From the NCBI RefSeq assembly GCF_024171945.1, contig NZ_JAMTCR010000003.1, positions 796,211 to 860,210 of the forward strand: 64,000 nucleotides of DNA. The letters are read 5' to 3'. This stretch comes from Actinokineospora globicatena. Lineage in GTDB: Bacteria; Actinomycetota; Actinomycetes; Mycobacteriales; Pseudonocardiaceae. The notes under the pieces were generated by a model. That model was not told the DNA's origin and searched no databases. It saw only the letters and a list, made by a program, of their open reading frames with translations. The position numbers and the translations under genes were made by a program. Positions 53,122 to 63,023 of the stretch are shown piece by piece; the first letter of the stretch is position 1; the number at the start of each line of letters is the position of its first letter.

Positions 53122-53403
53122 TCAGCTGACGCACAGTGCTGTGGCCTTGGCCGTGTGGTAGTACTTCGGCGGGACCCACCCGGACGCCACCTCGGTCACC
53201 ACCCAGTCGACGCAGTCGACACCAGCCTCCAGCACCTCGGCCCGAGCCCGCCGCTGGGCATTCGCCTTGGCGATGGCAGGCGCCTGACCGACCGCGACCA
53301 CCGTCGCGGACCGGGGCACCGTGTAGTCCGCGGCCGATGCCGGAGTCTGGACCATCCCGGTCAGCAGAACAGCGAGCACGAGCACCTTCGCGAGTGTGGC
53401 CAT
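53122..53403 (-). CDS. Small secreted protein of unknown function
   Basis: The 93-residue protein starts MATLAKVLVLAVLLTGMVQTPASAADY, a clear Sec signal with cleavage after ASA. The mature part has two Cys (VDCVDW and ALCVS) that could pair. A longer start at 53475 would place a charged stretch before the signal, so I prefer 53403. No family assigned. Confidence 0.65.
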   Translation of the reverse strand: MATLAKVLVLAVLLTGMVQTPASAADYTVPRSATVVAVGQAPAIAKANAQRRARAEVLEAGVDCVDWVVTEVASGWVPPKYYHTAKATALCVS

Positions 53404-53490
53404 CACACCATGCTCGCAGGACATGATCGACCAGGCAATCGACCGATCGGACCGCGATGCACGTTCCTTGGTCATGCCCCTCGGTTCGGG

Positions 53491-54084
53491 TCAGGCCGTA
53501 GCTCGGGTGTACTGGTCGGCGAAGGCGCACAGCTTGTCCATGAGTTGGTGGTGCGCTCCGATGTAGACCTCACGCGGGGCGTTCTTGTCCGACCAGCGCT
53601 GCCACGATCCGCTGACCAGGAACTGCCCCGCATACCGGGTCACCAGGCGCGAGTCCAGGTGCAGCAACGCGCCCATCGCCCAGGTCTGGTCGTAGTACCT
53701 GTCGACCGCCAGGTACTTGTCGAGGTACGCGGCTAGCAGTAGGCAGTCCTCTTGGCCGCCGAACCGCGCCAACGCGAAGCAGTAGCCCTGGCCCGCGTGG
53801 GCCACCTCACTCGCGAGCAGCAACTCACCGATGCGACCCCGGAGCCGCACACGGCGGTCCATGCCCACCAGCCACGCAGCGGTCAGCCGCTCCCGCCAGG
53901 TGCCGTTCAACAGTAGCTCGAGGTCACCGTCGGAGATGGCCGCCGCGTCTCTCGCGAGCCCGGGTCCGTACTGCGCGGCCATCTCCTCGCCCCGCACCAC
54001 GACGTTGGCGTGAAGCAACACCATGTGCCTACGCTCAGTCGTCACATACCGCTCGACCGCGTCGTTGTGTTCCACACTCGCCAT
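53491..54084 (-). CDS. DUF6000 family protein
   Basis: The 197-residue protein matches the actinobacterial DUF6000 pattern. It has RHMVLLHANVVV, LELLLNGTWRERLTAAWLVGMDRRVRLRGRIGELLLASE, AGQGYCFALARFGG, LAAYLDKYLAVDRYYDQTWAMGALLHLD and SWQRWSDKN. The role of the family is unknown. The ATG at 54084 is chosen as the domain start. Confidence 0.8.
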   Translation of the reverse strand: MASVEHNDAVERYVTTERRHMVLLHANVVVRGEEMAAQYGPGLARDAAAISDGDLELLLNGTWRERLTAAWLVGMDRRVRLRGRIGELLLASEVAHAGQGYCFALARFGGQEDCLLLAAYLDKYLAVDRYYDQTWAMGALLHLDSRLVTRYAGQFLVSGSWQRWSDKNAPREVYIGAHHQLMDKLCAFADQYTRATA

Positions 54085-54233
54085 TCTGTCGGACCTGGCA
54101 TCGGCCCCACGGCCGTGTTTGTGCCCTGGCGGGGTCAAGCCCCGGCACGCCAACACATCCAGCACCGGCACCTCGTCGCTCCCCCGTCCTCAGCCGTGAG
54201 ATCGTCAACCACGAGGTGCGGGCCGCCAGGTTC

Positions 54234-54527
54234 TCAGTCACCATCGAGCCCGGTCGAGATCGCCCACACGACAAACACGAGCATCACCACCACCAAGACC
54301 GCCACAACCACGGTCACGATCACCGCACCGGTCCGCGATGGCATCGGCTGCGGGTGCGACAAACCGGACGTTTGTGCTGACGCGGGCGGCGTGTCCCCCG
54401 GAGCGACTCCCCCGCCGGGCTCCAATCCCGGCGTCCGATCGGGATCCGGGTCCGGCGGGGTGTCACGCGGGCCTCCGTCGGGAGGCAATCTCAAGGTGCC
54501 TTCTTGGTCTGCGCGCTTATCAGTCAT
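54234..54527 (-). CDS. DUF6480 family small membrane protein
   Basis: The 97-residue protein has the short conserved DPDPDRTPGLEPGGGVAPGDTPP motif characteristic of DUF6480, then a single membrane helix (VIVTVVVAVLVVVMLVFVVWAI). Function unknown. It is common in streptomycetes and relatives. Confidence 0.8.
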   Translation of the reverse strand: MTDKRADQEGTLRLPPDGGPRDTPPDPDPDRTPGLEPGGGVAPGDTPPASAQTSGLSHPQPMPSRTGAVIVTVVVAVLVVVMLVFVVWAISTGLDGD

Positions 54528-54701
54528 CCTCGCGACTACCCGGCACCGGTCAGTTCTACCCGCTCCTGCTGCGCGGCCACTCTATGGAACCGTGGAACTG
54601 CCTACTCTGACAGTCTCCGTGCGGCGTCGACGCGTGTAGTGCGAACTTGCTCGCGTTGTGCGGGGCCCGCAGCGTGCGAGTTCACGTCGAACCTGCCGGT
54701 G

Positions 54702-55130
54702 CTAGCCCGCCCAACCGTCCTGCTGGTCGGCGCGTTCAGCGTCGGTCTGAGCGGCCGCACCCTGGGTCAGTGCGGCCACCGCCTCGGCCAACTCGCGTTC
54801 GACGTTCCCGTCGTCGTGGGGAGTACTCAGCTGGACGACCACCCGACTGCTGTCCACGGCGACCTCGTGCACCACGAACTCGCCGTGGTACTCGTCGTGG
54901 CCAGGGCTCCCCCAGCGGATGGTTCGGGTGGCCTCATCCGTGCTGAACCGAGCCTCGACCTCGCTGTGGTGTCCGTCGACATCGGCCGTGACCTGGACGC
55001 GATCCGGGGCTGTCGCACGAGCTTCGGAAACGACGGTCAGGAACCGCGGCAAGTTCGCGGGGTCCGCGACGTACCGGAACAGCTGCTCTGCTGGTAGGTC
55101 TACCGGAGCTTCGTACTGATGACTGGTCAT
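54702..55130 (-). CDS. SRPBCC (START-like) lipid/aromatic-binding family protein
   Basis: The 142-residue protein starts SHQYEAPVDLPAEQLFRYVADPANLPRFLTVV and has the typical helix-grip (START/polyketide cyclase-like) pattern through GEFVVHEVAVDSSRVVVQL. The ATG at 55130 follows AGGAGGCCAAG. It may bind a hydrophobic ligand; no catalytic residues are evident. Confidence 0.78.
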   Translation of the reverse strand: MTSHQYEAPVDLPAEQLFRYVADPANLPRFLTVVSEARATAPDRVQVTADVDGHHSEVEARFSTDEATRTIRWGSPGHDEYHGEFVVHEVAVDSSRVVVQLSTPHDDGNVERELAEAVAALTQGAAAQTDAERADQQDGWAG

Positions 55131-55309
55131 CTTGGCCTCCTGTCGCCCTGCACCACTACCCGGTGCGCACGGGTCCCAACCACCAACAGCAACTCGATCT
55201 GCCATGCGGTCGTTACCGGTGTGCCCGGGTGTGGTCAAACGGCCCTTCGGCTGCTCGCCGCGCCCCTATGGTGATCTTCGTTAACACGTCCGGGCGGAGG
55301 AGGATCCCG

Positions 55310-55786
55310 ATGACCGACCCCGATCTCGTCGAGGCGAGACTGCGGTCCCTGCAGATCCAGGTGCAGCGCATGGACGCCGAGCGGGCCGATTCCGCCAAGC
55401 ACCTTCGCGGCGCGCTCCTGGTGACCGTTCTGTCCGGCGCGCTGCTCGCGCTGACCTGCGGCACATGGCGTGAGAACGTCTACGAAGTGCGCTTCACGCT
55501 GTGGGGCATGGTGGACAGCGTCGGGTTCGAGGCGTTGCTGGTCTTGGCGCTTGTGGTCGGGACCGCGCTTGGCTCAGTCCTGCTCGCGGCGAGTTCGGCC
55601 AAGGCCACTGTTCTGCGCCGGTCCGTCGGTGTGGTCGCCCTGGTGACCGCGGGCACGATCGTGTACCTCAACTCAGTCCTCCGCGAAGGCACCCTCGACA
55701 CCGCCGCCTGGGTGAGCTTGGCGTTCGTCATCCTTTTGGGCTGCCTCACCATCGTCCGCACGCTGGAACCCTTCGACTGGCGGTGA
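55310..55786 (+). CDS. Four-helix membrane protein of unknown function
   Basis: The 158-residue protein has a charged N-terminal helix (DLVEARLRSLQIQVQRMDAERADSAKHL) and four hydrophobic segments. The start ATG at 55310 follows GGAGGAGG. It is convergent with the polysaccharide lyase gene. No family recognised. Confidence 0.7.
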   Translation: MTDPDLVEARLRSLQIQVQRMDAERADSAKHLRGALLVTVLSGALLALTCGTWRENVYEVRFTLWGMVDSVGFEALLVLALVVGTALGSVLLAASSAKATVLRRSVGVVALVTAGTIVYLNSVLREGTLDTAAWVSLAFVILLGCLTIVRTLEPFDWR

Positions 55787-55808
55787 CCAAGGCAAGGACG
55801 CTGGGCCG

Positions 55809-58223
55809 TCAGAGTCGAACGCGGACGACTTGGGTCGCGCCTCTCGTGGCGGCGAGGTCGGTGAAGTCCACGCGCAGGGAGGTGCCGACGTGGGTCGCAG
55901 CGACTGTTGTGGGTTTGGACAACACCGCGGCGATGGGGCGGTGCCAGGTCACGGTCAGGGAGTTGACCTTCCGAGTCGGGGCTGCCACGCAGAAGGTGGC
56001 CGTGCCGTCGGGGTGGACTCGGGCCAGCACTGAGCACGCGACGGTGGCCGAGAGCCGCGAAGTGGTTCCCGCTGCCCAGAAGTTCACGGCGGTCACCCCG
56101 ATCTCGGGCAGTTCGATGCCCTGCGCGGCAGGCGTGTTGACCACGAACGGGAGCCAACTGGTCAGGGTCGTCGCGCGCGCGGCGGTGCGGGCGGCGGTGG
56201 CACCGGGGAGGACGACGTAGCGATAGGTGCCGTCGGTGGGGTTGACGCCGTGGTCGAGCCACAGTGTTTGGTAGCGGCGGGTGATCGGAAGCGTGGCTCC
56301 GCCGATGTTGATGTCGCGCCACCGGCCGGTGCGTTGCTCCCGAAGCGTGGTCAAGGTAGCGCCGTCAGGGACGGGGAAGAGGTACCCGGCGTGACCGTCC
56401 AGGTGCGCCCAGCGGGTCTTGGGAGTGACCGTCACGCCCTCTGGCACGGCGACCCCGTTGACGGTGAGCGCCGCCGTGGCAGAGCCTCGCAGGTTGCGGT
56501 TGTCCACCACCGTTTCCACAGCGACGTCATCGCCTGCCTTGATGGCGGAGCCCAGGCAGATCACGGCGTCGTCGACGAAGAACCACGACTTGCGCGCGGA
56601 CATGCTGCTCGCCAGGCCGCGCAGGTCCTGCCCCAGGGCGGCGTAGGTCCCGTCGGTGGCACCACCGGCCCAGTCGGCGTCGGGTACGGGCAGCCTCCCG
56701 TCGCCTTCCTGGCCGTCGACCAGCCGCTTGGTGGAGACGGTGGTACCCGGCAGCCGGTACGGGTCGACGGTCGGCCAGAACCCGTCGGAGTACTGGCCGC
56801 GATCACCCCACCAGGTCACCATCCCGGCCCCGGTGTGCCAGCCGCGGGAGTTCTCGCCGTTGAGGAACTCGTAGTGCGCGATCCGCCGGGACGCCATGCT
56901 CACCACCGCGGCCCACCCCGGGCGCCGGTGGACGGCGCGGTCGGTCTCGGGGAACAGCCGGTGGTCAGTGGGTTCCGGGGCCGCCACGACCGCGGGGTCG
57001 GCGGCGATCGCGTTGAGCCGGACCAGGCTCGCGAAGTCGACAGCGGGGTCGTTCAGGACCGGCTTGTACCCGTCGCGCTCGATCCAGCCCTTCACCAGGC
57101 CCTGCCACCGGGCGCGGGTCGTGGGCTCGGCGCCCTTGGCCAGCAGGGCGATCCCGGCGATGAGCACGTGACCGCGGGCGTGGTCGTCCTCGGGAATCGA
57201 CGTCGTGGTCGCGCCCGTCCGCAGTCCGCGGCTGATCGCCCGGCCGGACACGGCGTCGAACACCAGGCCGTCGAGGATCAGCGGCGCCCAGGTCTTCTCG
57301 ACCGAGCCGAGCACGATCTCCCGGTTGAGGTGGACGATCCGCCATGACGACTCCGCCAGCCAGGTGAACAACGTGCCGAGGTTGTGCACGTAGGTGACGC
57401 CGTAGGCGCCTGCGTAGGGCAACCGCTGGTGCTGGATGAACGAGCCGTCGGGATACAGCCCGTCGCCGCTGGTCACGTGCGCCATCGCGGGGGTCAGGGC
57501 GTCTCGGGCCACCGCCAGTTTCCCGGCGTTGTCACCCACGGCGCCGCGCAGCGCCAGCACCCGGCAGAGGTCGACGCGGTTGGAGCCGAGACTGACACCC
57601 GGCCGGTCGGCGACCGCCCCGTCCGGCACGAAGTGGTCCACCGCGGCCAGGTAGTCGGCGCGATCGGTGGCGGGGATGCGGTCGTAGAGCAGCACGTAGA
57701 TGTCCAACAACGCCTGCGGGGCACCGATCTGCCAGTGCCACCAGTTGCCGAACTCGGCTTGGTCCTTGTTGTAGACCTGGTCGTGGAGGCGCCGCAGCCC
57801 GAGGAGCACGTCGGTGAGCAGCGTGCTGTCGTGGGTCAGGCCGGTGCCGGGCTGGCTGTACGCGGTGGCCATCACCAGCAGCCGTTCGTAGCTGTCGCGG
57901 ATCTTGCCCGAGTAGGCGATCGACTCCGGGTCCTCGTCGGGCTCCGGATCAGCGAACACCGCGTCCGGCCACAGGGACCCGGTCGCGCGATTCATGGCAC
58001 CCCACCAGTTCCGCGCGTTGGTGCCCAACCCGACCAACCGCCCGCGAAACGGCTCCACCGTCGGGTTGAACCCGCTGCCCAGCACGAGATCCCGCCACCG
58101 CACCCGCAGCGCCGCGAACTCAGTGGCCGCGGCGGGAACCGCCCCGGTCACCAGCCCCAGCGCCACGCCGCCCGCGACCAAGAAGCCCCGCCTGGACATC
58201 CTCGTCCAGGCACTCGAAGCCAT
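55809..58223 (-). CDS. Polysaccharide lyase family 8 (hyaluronate/chondroitin/xanthan lyase-like)
   Basis: The protein (about 804 residues from the chosen ATG at 58223) has a Tat-type signal (MSRRGFLVAGGVALGLVTG), the alpha/alpha-toroid with NWWHWQIGAPQALLDIYVLLYD, GSFIQHQRLPYAGAYGVTYV with the catalytic His and Tyr (YAGAYG), then beta-sandwich domains. The Asn in GNWWHWQ and Arg residues of the family are present. It cleaves uronic-acid polysaccharides by beta-elimination. A longer start at 58244 has its own ribosome site. It is the last secreted enzyme of a polymer-degrading set with the LPMO. Confidence 0.88.
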   Translation of the reverse strand: MASSAWTRMSRRGFLVAGGVALGLVTGAVPAAATEFAALRVRWRDLVLGSGFNPTVEPFRGRLVGLGTNARNWWGAMNRATGSLWPDAVFADPEPDEDPESIAYSGKIRDSYERLLVMATAYSQPGTGLTHDSTLLTDVLLGLRRLHDQVYNKDQAEFGNWWHWQIGAPQALLDIYVLLYDRIPATDRADYLAAVDHFVPDGAVADRPGVSLGSNRVDLCRVLALRGAVGDNAGKLAVARDALTPAMAHVTSGDGLYPDGSFIQHQRLPYAGAYGVTYVHNLGTLFTWLAESSWRIVHLNREIVLGSVEKTWAPLILDGLVFDAVSGRAISRGLRTGATTTSIPEDDHARGHVLIAGIALLAKGAEPTTRARWQGLVKGWIERDGYKPVLNDPAVDFASLVRLNAIAADPAVVAAPEPTDHRLFPETDRAVHRRPGWAAVVSMASRRIAHYEFLNGENSRGWHTGAGMVTWWGDRGQYSDGFWPTVDPYRLPGTTVSTKRLVDGQEGDGRLPVPDADWAGGATDGTYAALGQDLRGLASSMSARKSWFFVDDAVICLGSAIKAGDDVAVETVVDNRNLRGSATAALTVNGVAVPEGVTVTPKTRWAHLDGHAGYLFPVPDGATLTTLREQRTGRWRDINIGGATLPITRRYQTLWLDHGVNPTDGTYRYVVLPGATAARTAARATTLTSWLPFVVNTPAAQGIELPEIGVTAVNFWAAGTTSRLSATVACSVLARVHPDGTATFCVAAPTRKVNSLTVTWHRPIAAVLSKPTTVAATHVGTSLRVDFTDLAATRGATQVVRVRL

Positions 58224-58370
58224 CCACTCACCCCGGCCGCCCATCGAATCCCCCGATTCCCCGCTGGCAACGACTCCACCCTGCCAGCCTCCTTCAACAC
58301 GGGGGCAGCGCCATCCGGGGGACGCGCGTCTACCGTGCTGACGCAACGCCCAGCCCAGCCGTGACCAGCG

Positions 58371-59305
58371 CTAGCTGCTCAGCAGGTCCAATCCGAATCC
58401 GGTGACGAACAGCAGGGACTCGAGCCAGCGCAGCTGGTGGCCGGGCGCGGCGCGGTCGAGCACCTTCGTTGTCGCGGTCGTGATGCTGGCGACGACCGTG
58501 CCACGCAGGACCAGGCCCAGTGGCAGCGCACGCTCTCGCATGACCACCAGCACCGCGGCCAGGAACAGGGCGATCGCCCCGAGCGGGCCGACTACCGCGA
58601 ACCACTCGGGCAGCGCCCCGGTGATCGCGCCGTGCACGATGAAGGTCGCCCAACCCGCGAACAGCGCCAGGAACGTCACCACGATGGCCGTGCAGCCGTG
58701 CCTCTCCACCCGGAACACGGCCTCGCGCTGGTCGATGAGCTCCCGCTCACGAGGCGGCAGGCCGTCGCGCACGAACGCCGTGACCTGGGCGAACACGTAT
58801 TCGACCTGTGTCGTGCAGAGCTCGTGCGGGTGGACGTGGGCGCAGGTGTGCGCCTGTGGCAGGCGGCTCAGCACTGTGGCGCGCAGGTCGTCGATCATGG
58901 CCGCGGTGAACCACGGCTGTTCCGGCAGGTGCCAATTGCCGTGGCCGACTGGCTGCCACCGACGGGTGTCTCCGTTGACCTTGCTGATGGAACCGACCCT
59001 GGTGATGAGCCACCCCGAGATTGCCCTCTGAACCCCGCCAAGAACTGGAGGAGCTTGCCGACGCGGCCCCACCACACCAGGGACAGGCCCCACAGCGACG
59101 TGCCCGAGGTCTGCTTGCCGTAGAACCAGGTGGCCAGAACGCTCCCGAGGTCCCTGTGCGTGACGGCCACCAAGGTGGCGACAGCGACGAGTCCCAGCAC
59201 TCCGAGCCAGGTTGAGGGTCGGCTCGAGGCCCAGGTGGCCACCGGCAAGATCAACCCCACCGGCCACCCCGGGCGCCAGGACCCACCAGAATGATCATCA
59301 GCCAC
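58371..59305 (-). pseudogene. Membrane protein gene with an apparent one-base frameshift
   Basis: The N-terminal part (start GTG 59305) reads WPVGLILPVATW, WLGVLGLVAVATLVAVTH and KLLQFLAG in one frame. The remainder (from VQRAISGWLITRVG to the stop at 58371) continues as a protein with two more membrane helices in the frame shifted by one. The junction is in a run of four C at 59033-59036. One extra base there gives a continuous protein of about 311 residues. The total span, 935 nt, is two more than a multiple of three, which fits the loss of one base. It may be a true pseudogene or a sequencing error. Family unknown. Confidence 0.72.
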
Positions 59306-59328
59306 CCCGCGACAGAGGAAAGAGCACC

Positions 59329-59922
59329 ATGTCGAACACCCCCTTGAAGCTGGCCGTCATCATCGGCAGCGTCCGGACCGGCCGCTTCGGCCCGACCGTG
59401 GCCTCCTGGTTCACCGAGCAGGCCCGCGCCCACGGCGGCACCGAGGTCGACGTCATCGACCTCGCCGACTACCCGCTGCCGGTGCAACTGCCCGCCTACG
59501 GCCAGCCCGCCGAGCCCGAGGTCGAGGCGATCCGCACCGCCCTCGGCAAGCGGATCAACGACGCCGAGGCCTACGCCGTGGTCACCCCGGAGTACAACCA
59601 CACCTTCCCGGCGTCGCTGAAGAACGCCATCGACTGGTTCCTCGCCGAGTGGAAGGCCAAGCCGGTCGGCCTGATCTCCTACGGCGGCATGGGCGGTGGC
59701 CTGCGCGCGGCCGGGCACCTGCGCCAGGTGTTCGCCGAGGTGCACGCCACCACCGTGCGCAACATGATCAGCTTCCACAACGCCTGGGCCGACTTCGACG
59801 CGGACGGCACCGCGGTCAGCCCCGCGGGCAGCGACCAGGCCGCCAAGGACCTCCTCGACCAGCTCGTCTGGTGGGGCGAGGCGCTGCGAGAGGCGCGAGC
59901 GAAGAGCCCGTACGCGTTCTGA
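59329..59922 (+). CDS. NADPH-dependent FMN reductase
   Basis: The 197-residue protein is a flavodoxin-fold reductase. The FMN loop is VIIGSVRTGRFGPTVASWF (about 10-28), followed by DLADYPLPVQLP and VTPEYNHTFPASLKNAIDWF, the family's hallmark motif. It reduces FMN or quinones with NADPH. Start ATG 59329 follows GAGGAAAG. It is divergent from the broken membrane gene. Confidence 0.93.
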   Translation: MSNTPLKLAVIIGSVRTGRFGPTVASWFTEQARAHGGTEVDVIDLADYPLPVQLPAYGQPAEPEVEAIRTALGKRINDAEAYAVVTPEYNHTFPASLKNAIDWFLAEWKAKPVGLISYGGMGGGLRAAGHLRQVFAEVHATTVRNMISFHNAWADFDADGTAVSPAGSDQAAKDLLDQLVWWGEALREARAKSPYAF

Positions 59923-60081
59923 TCCGAGGACGTCCACAGTGGAGCAGTGCGCTGTTGCCGGGCATGGATAAGCGCGACTAGCTCCCGCTCACCGTCGTTC
60001 GGCACCGCCACTCCCCCGCTACGACCGCCTGGTCCCCCTCACCGCACCACTTGGTCACCCCGCGATCAGCACGCCGTGGGG

Positions 60082-60945
60082 TCACCTCGGGAAGTTGGCC
60101 AACAGGAAGTCCCGCAGCACCGCCACTCGCGACGGCAGGTGGCGGTCTGAGGGCACCACCAGGTGCAGCGGTTGTCCCTCGGCGTGGTGGTCCGGTAGCA
60201 CCGAGGTGAGCAAGCCCGCGCGCACCGACGGTGCCACCGCGGGGTCCGGCAGCAGCGCGATCCCGACCCCGGCCACCGCTGCACGGCGCACGAAGGACAG
60301 GTCGTCGGCCGCTAGTGGGCCGGTCACCGGTACCTGCACCTCTCCACGTGGGCCGTGCAGCAGCCACTGGTCCGCGTCGCCGAAGCGCAGGCATGAGTGG
60401 TCCGCCAGATCGGTGGGTCGCTGCGGGATTCCCTTGCGCGCCAGGTAGACCGGTGAGGCGTAGAGCCGGAAACGGGTGTCCTGCAACCGGGTTGAGCCGC
60501 GGCCACCTGGGCCCGCGCGCAGTGCCAGGTCGAAACCGCCCTCGACCAGGTCCGCCGAGACCGACAGCTCCACCTCCACCCGCACCTCCGGGTACCGGGT
60601 CAGGAACGCCGCCACCAACTCCGGTAGCACCTCCACACCCACGTCCGGCCGCGCGGCCAACCGCACAACACCGCGCGGTGCCTCCCGGCTGTCGGCCGCC
60701 GCTCCCGCCGCCGAGTCCAGTTCTGCCAACGCCACCGACACCCGTGCGTGGTAGGCGCGTCCGGCGTCGGTCAACGCGAGTGACCGCGTGGTGCGGTGCA
60801 GGAGCCGCACACCCAGCCGGTTCTCCAGCCGCGCCACCCGGCGGCTCACCGACGACTTCGGCATCCACATCGCCCGTGCGGCCGCGGAGAAGCTGCCCGC
60901 CTCCACCACCCGGACGAAGACCGCCACGTCACCCAGTTCCTCCAT
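60082..60945 (-). CDS. LysR-family transcriptional regulator
   Basis: The 287-residue protein has an N-terminal winged helix (VRVVEAGSFSAAARAMWMPKSSVSRRVARLENRLGVRLLHRTTRSLALTDAGRAY, about 11-65) and a substrate-binding domain. It is divergent from the membrane protein and NmrA-type gene pair at 61060-62255, which it probably regulates, as LysR regulators usually control divergent neighbours. Confidence 0.93.
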   Translation of the reverse strand: MEELGDVAVFVRVVEAGSFSAAARAMWMPKSSVSRRVARLENRLGVRLLHRTTRSLALTDAGRAYHARVSVALAELDSAAGAAADSREAPRGVVRLAARPDVGVEVLPELVAAFLTRYPEVRVEVELSVSADLVEGGFDLALRAGPGGRGSTRLQDTRFRLYASPVYLARKGIPQRPTDLADHSCLRFGDADQWLLHGPRGEVQVPVTGPLAADDLSFVRRAAVAGVGIALLPDPAVAPSVRAGLLTSVLPDHHAEGQPLHLVVPSDRHLPSRVAVLRDFLLANFPR

Positions 60946-61059
60946 GCGGCCATTGTCCCACGAGTGGAACAGTCCGTTCAGATCTCACCCACTAGTGCAC
61001 GTCAGGCAACGCTCCTACCTTGGGAGGTGTCACCACGACCAACCTCCAGGAGCGCTCCC

Positions 61060-61440
61060 GTGCCCCGAACTGCCCAACGATCACCTCTCACGGCGGTCGC
61101 GGCGAACGTCATCCCGGCCTACGCCATGCCCGCCCTCATGAGCTACGCGAGCGCGCTGGCCATCTCCGACCCACGGCTGGCGGCGGCCTCGGTCACCACG
61201 ATCGCCATCCCGTCCGCTCTCGCCGCGCTCGCCGTCACCTTCGGACCGCGCGGTGGACGCCGGACGGTCCGCGCGATCGTCGGCGCCGGGGTGTGTGCGG
61301 CCCTGGCGTTCGCGGCAAGCATCGTCCTTGTCCACTTCGGACTATTCGACTCCACCCTGTTCCTCGACGCTGTGCCGTCCGCCGCGCTCGGCGGTGCCAT
61401 CACGGCCGCGCGTTTCCCCAACCGGAAGAAGGACTCATGA
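61060..61440 (+). CDS. Four-helix membrane protein (DUF6069-like)
   Basis: The 126-residue protein has four hydrophobic segments starting at VAANVIPAYAMPALM, then TIAIPSALAALAVTF, GAGVCAALAFAASIVLVHFG and AVPSAALGGAITAARF, with conserved-looking basic loop RGGRRTVRA. The start GTG 61060 follows AGGAG. The stop overlaps the NmrA gene start (ATGA). The LysR gene lies divergently upstream. Confidence 0.7.
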   Translation: MPRTAQRSPLTAVAANVIPAYAMPALMSYASALAISDPRLAAASVTTIAIPSALAALAVTFGPRGGRRTVRAIVGAGVCAALAFAASIVLVHFGLFDSTLFLDAVPSAALGGAITAARFPNRKKDS

Positions 61441-62255
61441 TCCTCGTCATCGGCGGCACCGGAACCACCGGACGCGCTGTCCTGCAGAGTCTCCACGGCG
61501 TGCCGACCCGCGCCCTCGTCCGCACGCCCGGCAGCCTCCCGCCGGGCGTCGAACAGGTCGTGGGCGACGCGGCCGACCCCGGATCGCTGCGGGCCGCGCT
61601 GACGGGCGTGTCGGGGGTGTTCCTGGCTATGGGCAACGGTCCGCGCCAGGAGGAGATCGAACTCGGTGTGGTCGCTGAGGCCGCTCGGGCGGGTGTCGAC
61701 CACCTGGTCAAGCTGTCCGCGCCAGGACCGGCCGACTCGCCGGTCGCTATCGCCCGCATGCACCACCGAGTCGAGGACGCGGTGCGCGCGTCCGGGATCA
61801 ACCACACCTTCCTGCGGCCGTACGCCTTCTTCCAGAACCTGCTCTTCCACGCCGACCGCATCCGCGCCACCGGCTCGTTCCCGACCACGACCGGCGACAC
61901 CCCGCTGAACATGGTCGACGCGCGGGACGTGGCGGACGTGGCCGTCGCCGCCCTGCGCCGCAAGAGCACCGGCACCCACCTGCTCACCGGCCCGGAGGCG
62001 CTCTCCTACCCCGAGGTCGCGGCTCTACTCACAGCAATGGGCAAACCCGCCCGGTGCGTCACCCTCACCGCGGCCGAACTCCGAGCCGACCTGACCGGCG
62101 CACCCCCCTGGCTCGTGGACCACATTCTGGAGATCCAAAGCCTGGCCACCACCCACCCGGAACACCCGAACGCCACCGTGGCACAGCTGTTGGGCCGCCC
62201 CCCACGCTCGCTGGACGACTTCCTGCGCGAACACGCGAGGGCATTCGGCGCCTGA
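61437..62255 (+). CDS. NmrA/atypical SDR NAD(P)-binding protein
   Basis: The 272-residue protein has the Rossmann motif VIGGTGTTGRAVL (about 5-17), VVGDAADPGSLRAAL, HLVKLSAPGP and FLRPYAFFQN, as in NmrA-like atypical short-chain dehydrogenases (quinone oxidoreductase QorB type). It uses or senses NAD(P)H. It is translationally coupled to the membrane protein gene and divergent from a LysR regulator. Confidence 0.9.
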   Translation: MILVIGGTGTTGRAVLQSLHGVPTRALVRTPGSLPPGVEQVVGDAADPGSLRAALTGVSGVFLAMGNGPRQEEIELGVVAEAARAGVDHLVKLSAPGPADSPVAIARMHHRVEDAVRASGINHTFLRPYAFFQNLLFHADRIRATGSFPTTTGDTPLNMVDARDVADVAVAALRRKSTGTHLLTGPEALSYPEVAALLTAMGKPARCVTLTAAELRADLTGAPPWLVDHILEIQSLATTHPEHPNATVAQLLGRPPRSLDDFLREHARAFGA

Positions 62256-62317
62256 TCGAAGCCGCGCATCCCGGCCACGGTGCCCCCCCCAGCACCGGGC
62301 ACGACGTCCCGAGTAGC

Positions 62318-62701
62318 TCAGTGGACGCCGATTCGGACCGAGACCGGCTTGAGGGTGGTGAGCGACATCGGGACGCCGGGGAGGATGCGGGTCCAGGAGC
62401 CCGTGCAGTTCGCTCCTGACCACGCTTCGACGATGCGGTTGGTGTCGTTGATGCCGGTCCAGACCGGGTTGGTCAGCGGGGGTGGTTGGTTCACGGCCAG
62501 GCACGCCCCCTCGGCGGGGCTGCTGAACGACGTGGTGCTGGTCTGCAGACCGGTGTCGCTGCTGTAGGACTTCAACGACAGCGGACCGGTGGCCGCGGCG
62601 GCGGTTGTCGACGTCTGGGAGATCAGCAGGCCGGTCGCCCCTGCCAGGGCGAGCGCGGCCGCCAGGTACTTCCAGCGAGGGCTCCTGGGGAGAAGGGGCA
62701 T
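62318..62701 (-). CDS. Small secreted protein, unknown
   Basis: The 127-residue protein starts MPLLPRSPRWKYLAAALALAGATGLLIS, a Sec signal, with the mature part beginning around ATGPLSL. It contains two Cys (GACLAV and ANCTGS) and has a beta-rich look (LKPVSVRIGVH). ATG 62701 follows AGGAGACGCG. No family recognised. Confidence 0.7.
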   Translation of the reverse strand: MPLLPRSPRWKYLAAALALAGATGLLISQTSTTAAAATGPLSLKSYSSDTGLQTSTTSFSSPAEGACLAVNQPPPLTNPVWTGINDTNRIVEAWSGANCTGSWTRILPGVPMSLTTLKPVSVRIGVH

Positions 62702-63023
62702 CGCGTCTCCTTGTCGATCAACGAGTGGCACACCAGTTCACTCGCCTCCCGGGCTCCCCTCGTTATCCAGTCGCGCGACCGGATCTTGTGGGCGTCGACC
62801 AGGCTGCCACGGATAGGTCGATCACCGGCGGCTCCGGGTGGTGGTGCGTACTGGAACCAGCCTTGGAGCGCCTTGGCGAACATCAACCCTGTAGGGCATC
62901 CCGCCCTCGATACAAGGTTGTCCCAAGGTTTGCTCCAGTTCGATCGGACACCTTGGCATCAAGCGACACGAGCTACCGCCTGAGGAACAGCCACCTAGAG
63001 TCCAAGATCCGGAGGAACACCTG
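62702..63023. other. Intergenic region between divergent small secreted-protein genes
   Basis: About 320 bp separate the starts at 62701 (minus) and 63024 (plus). I see no gene here. It should hold both promoters; I could not place boxes with confidence. Confidence 0.4.
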
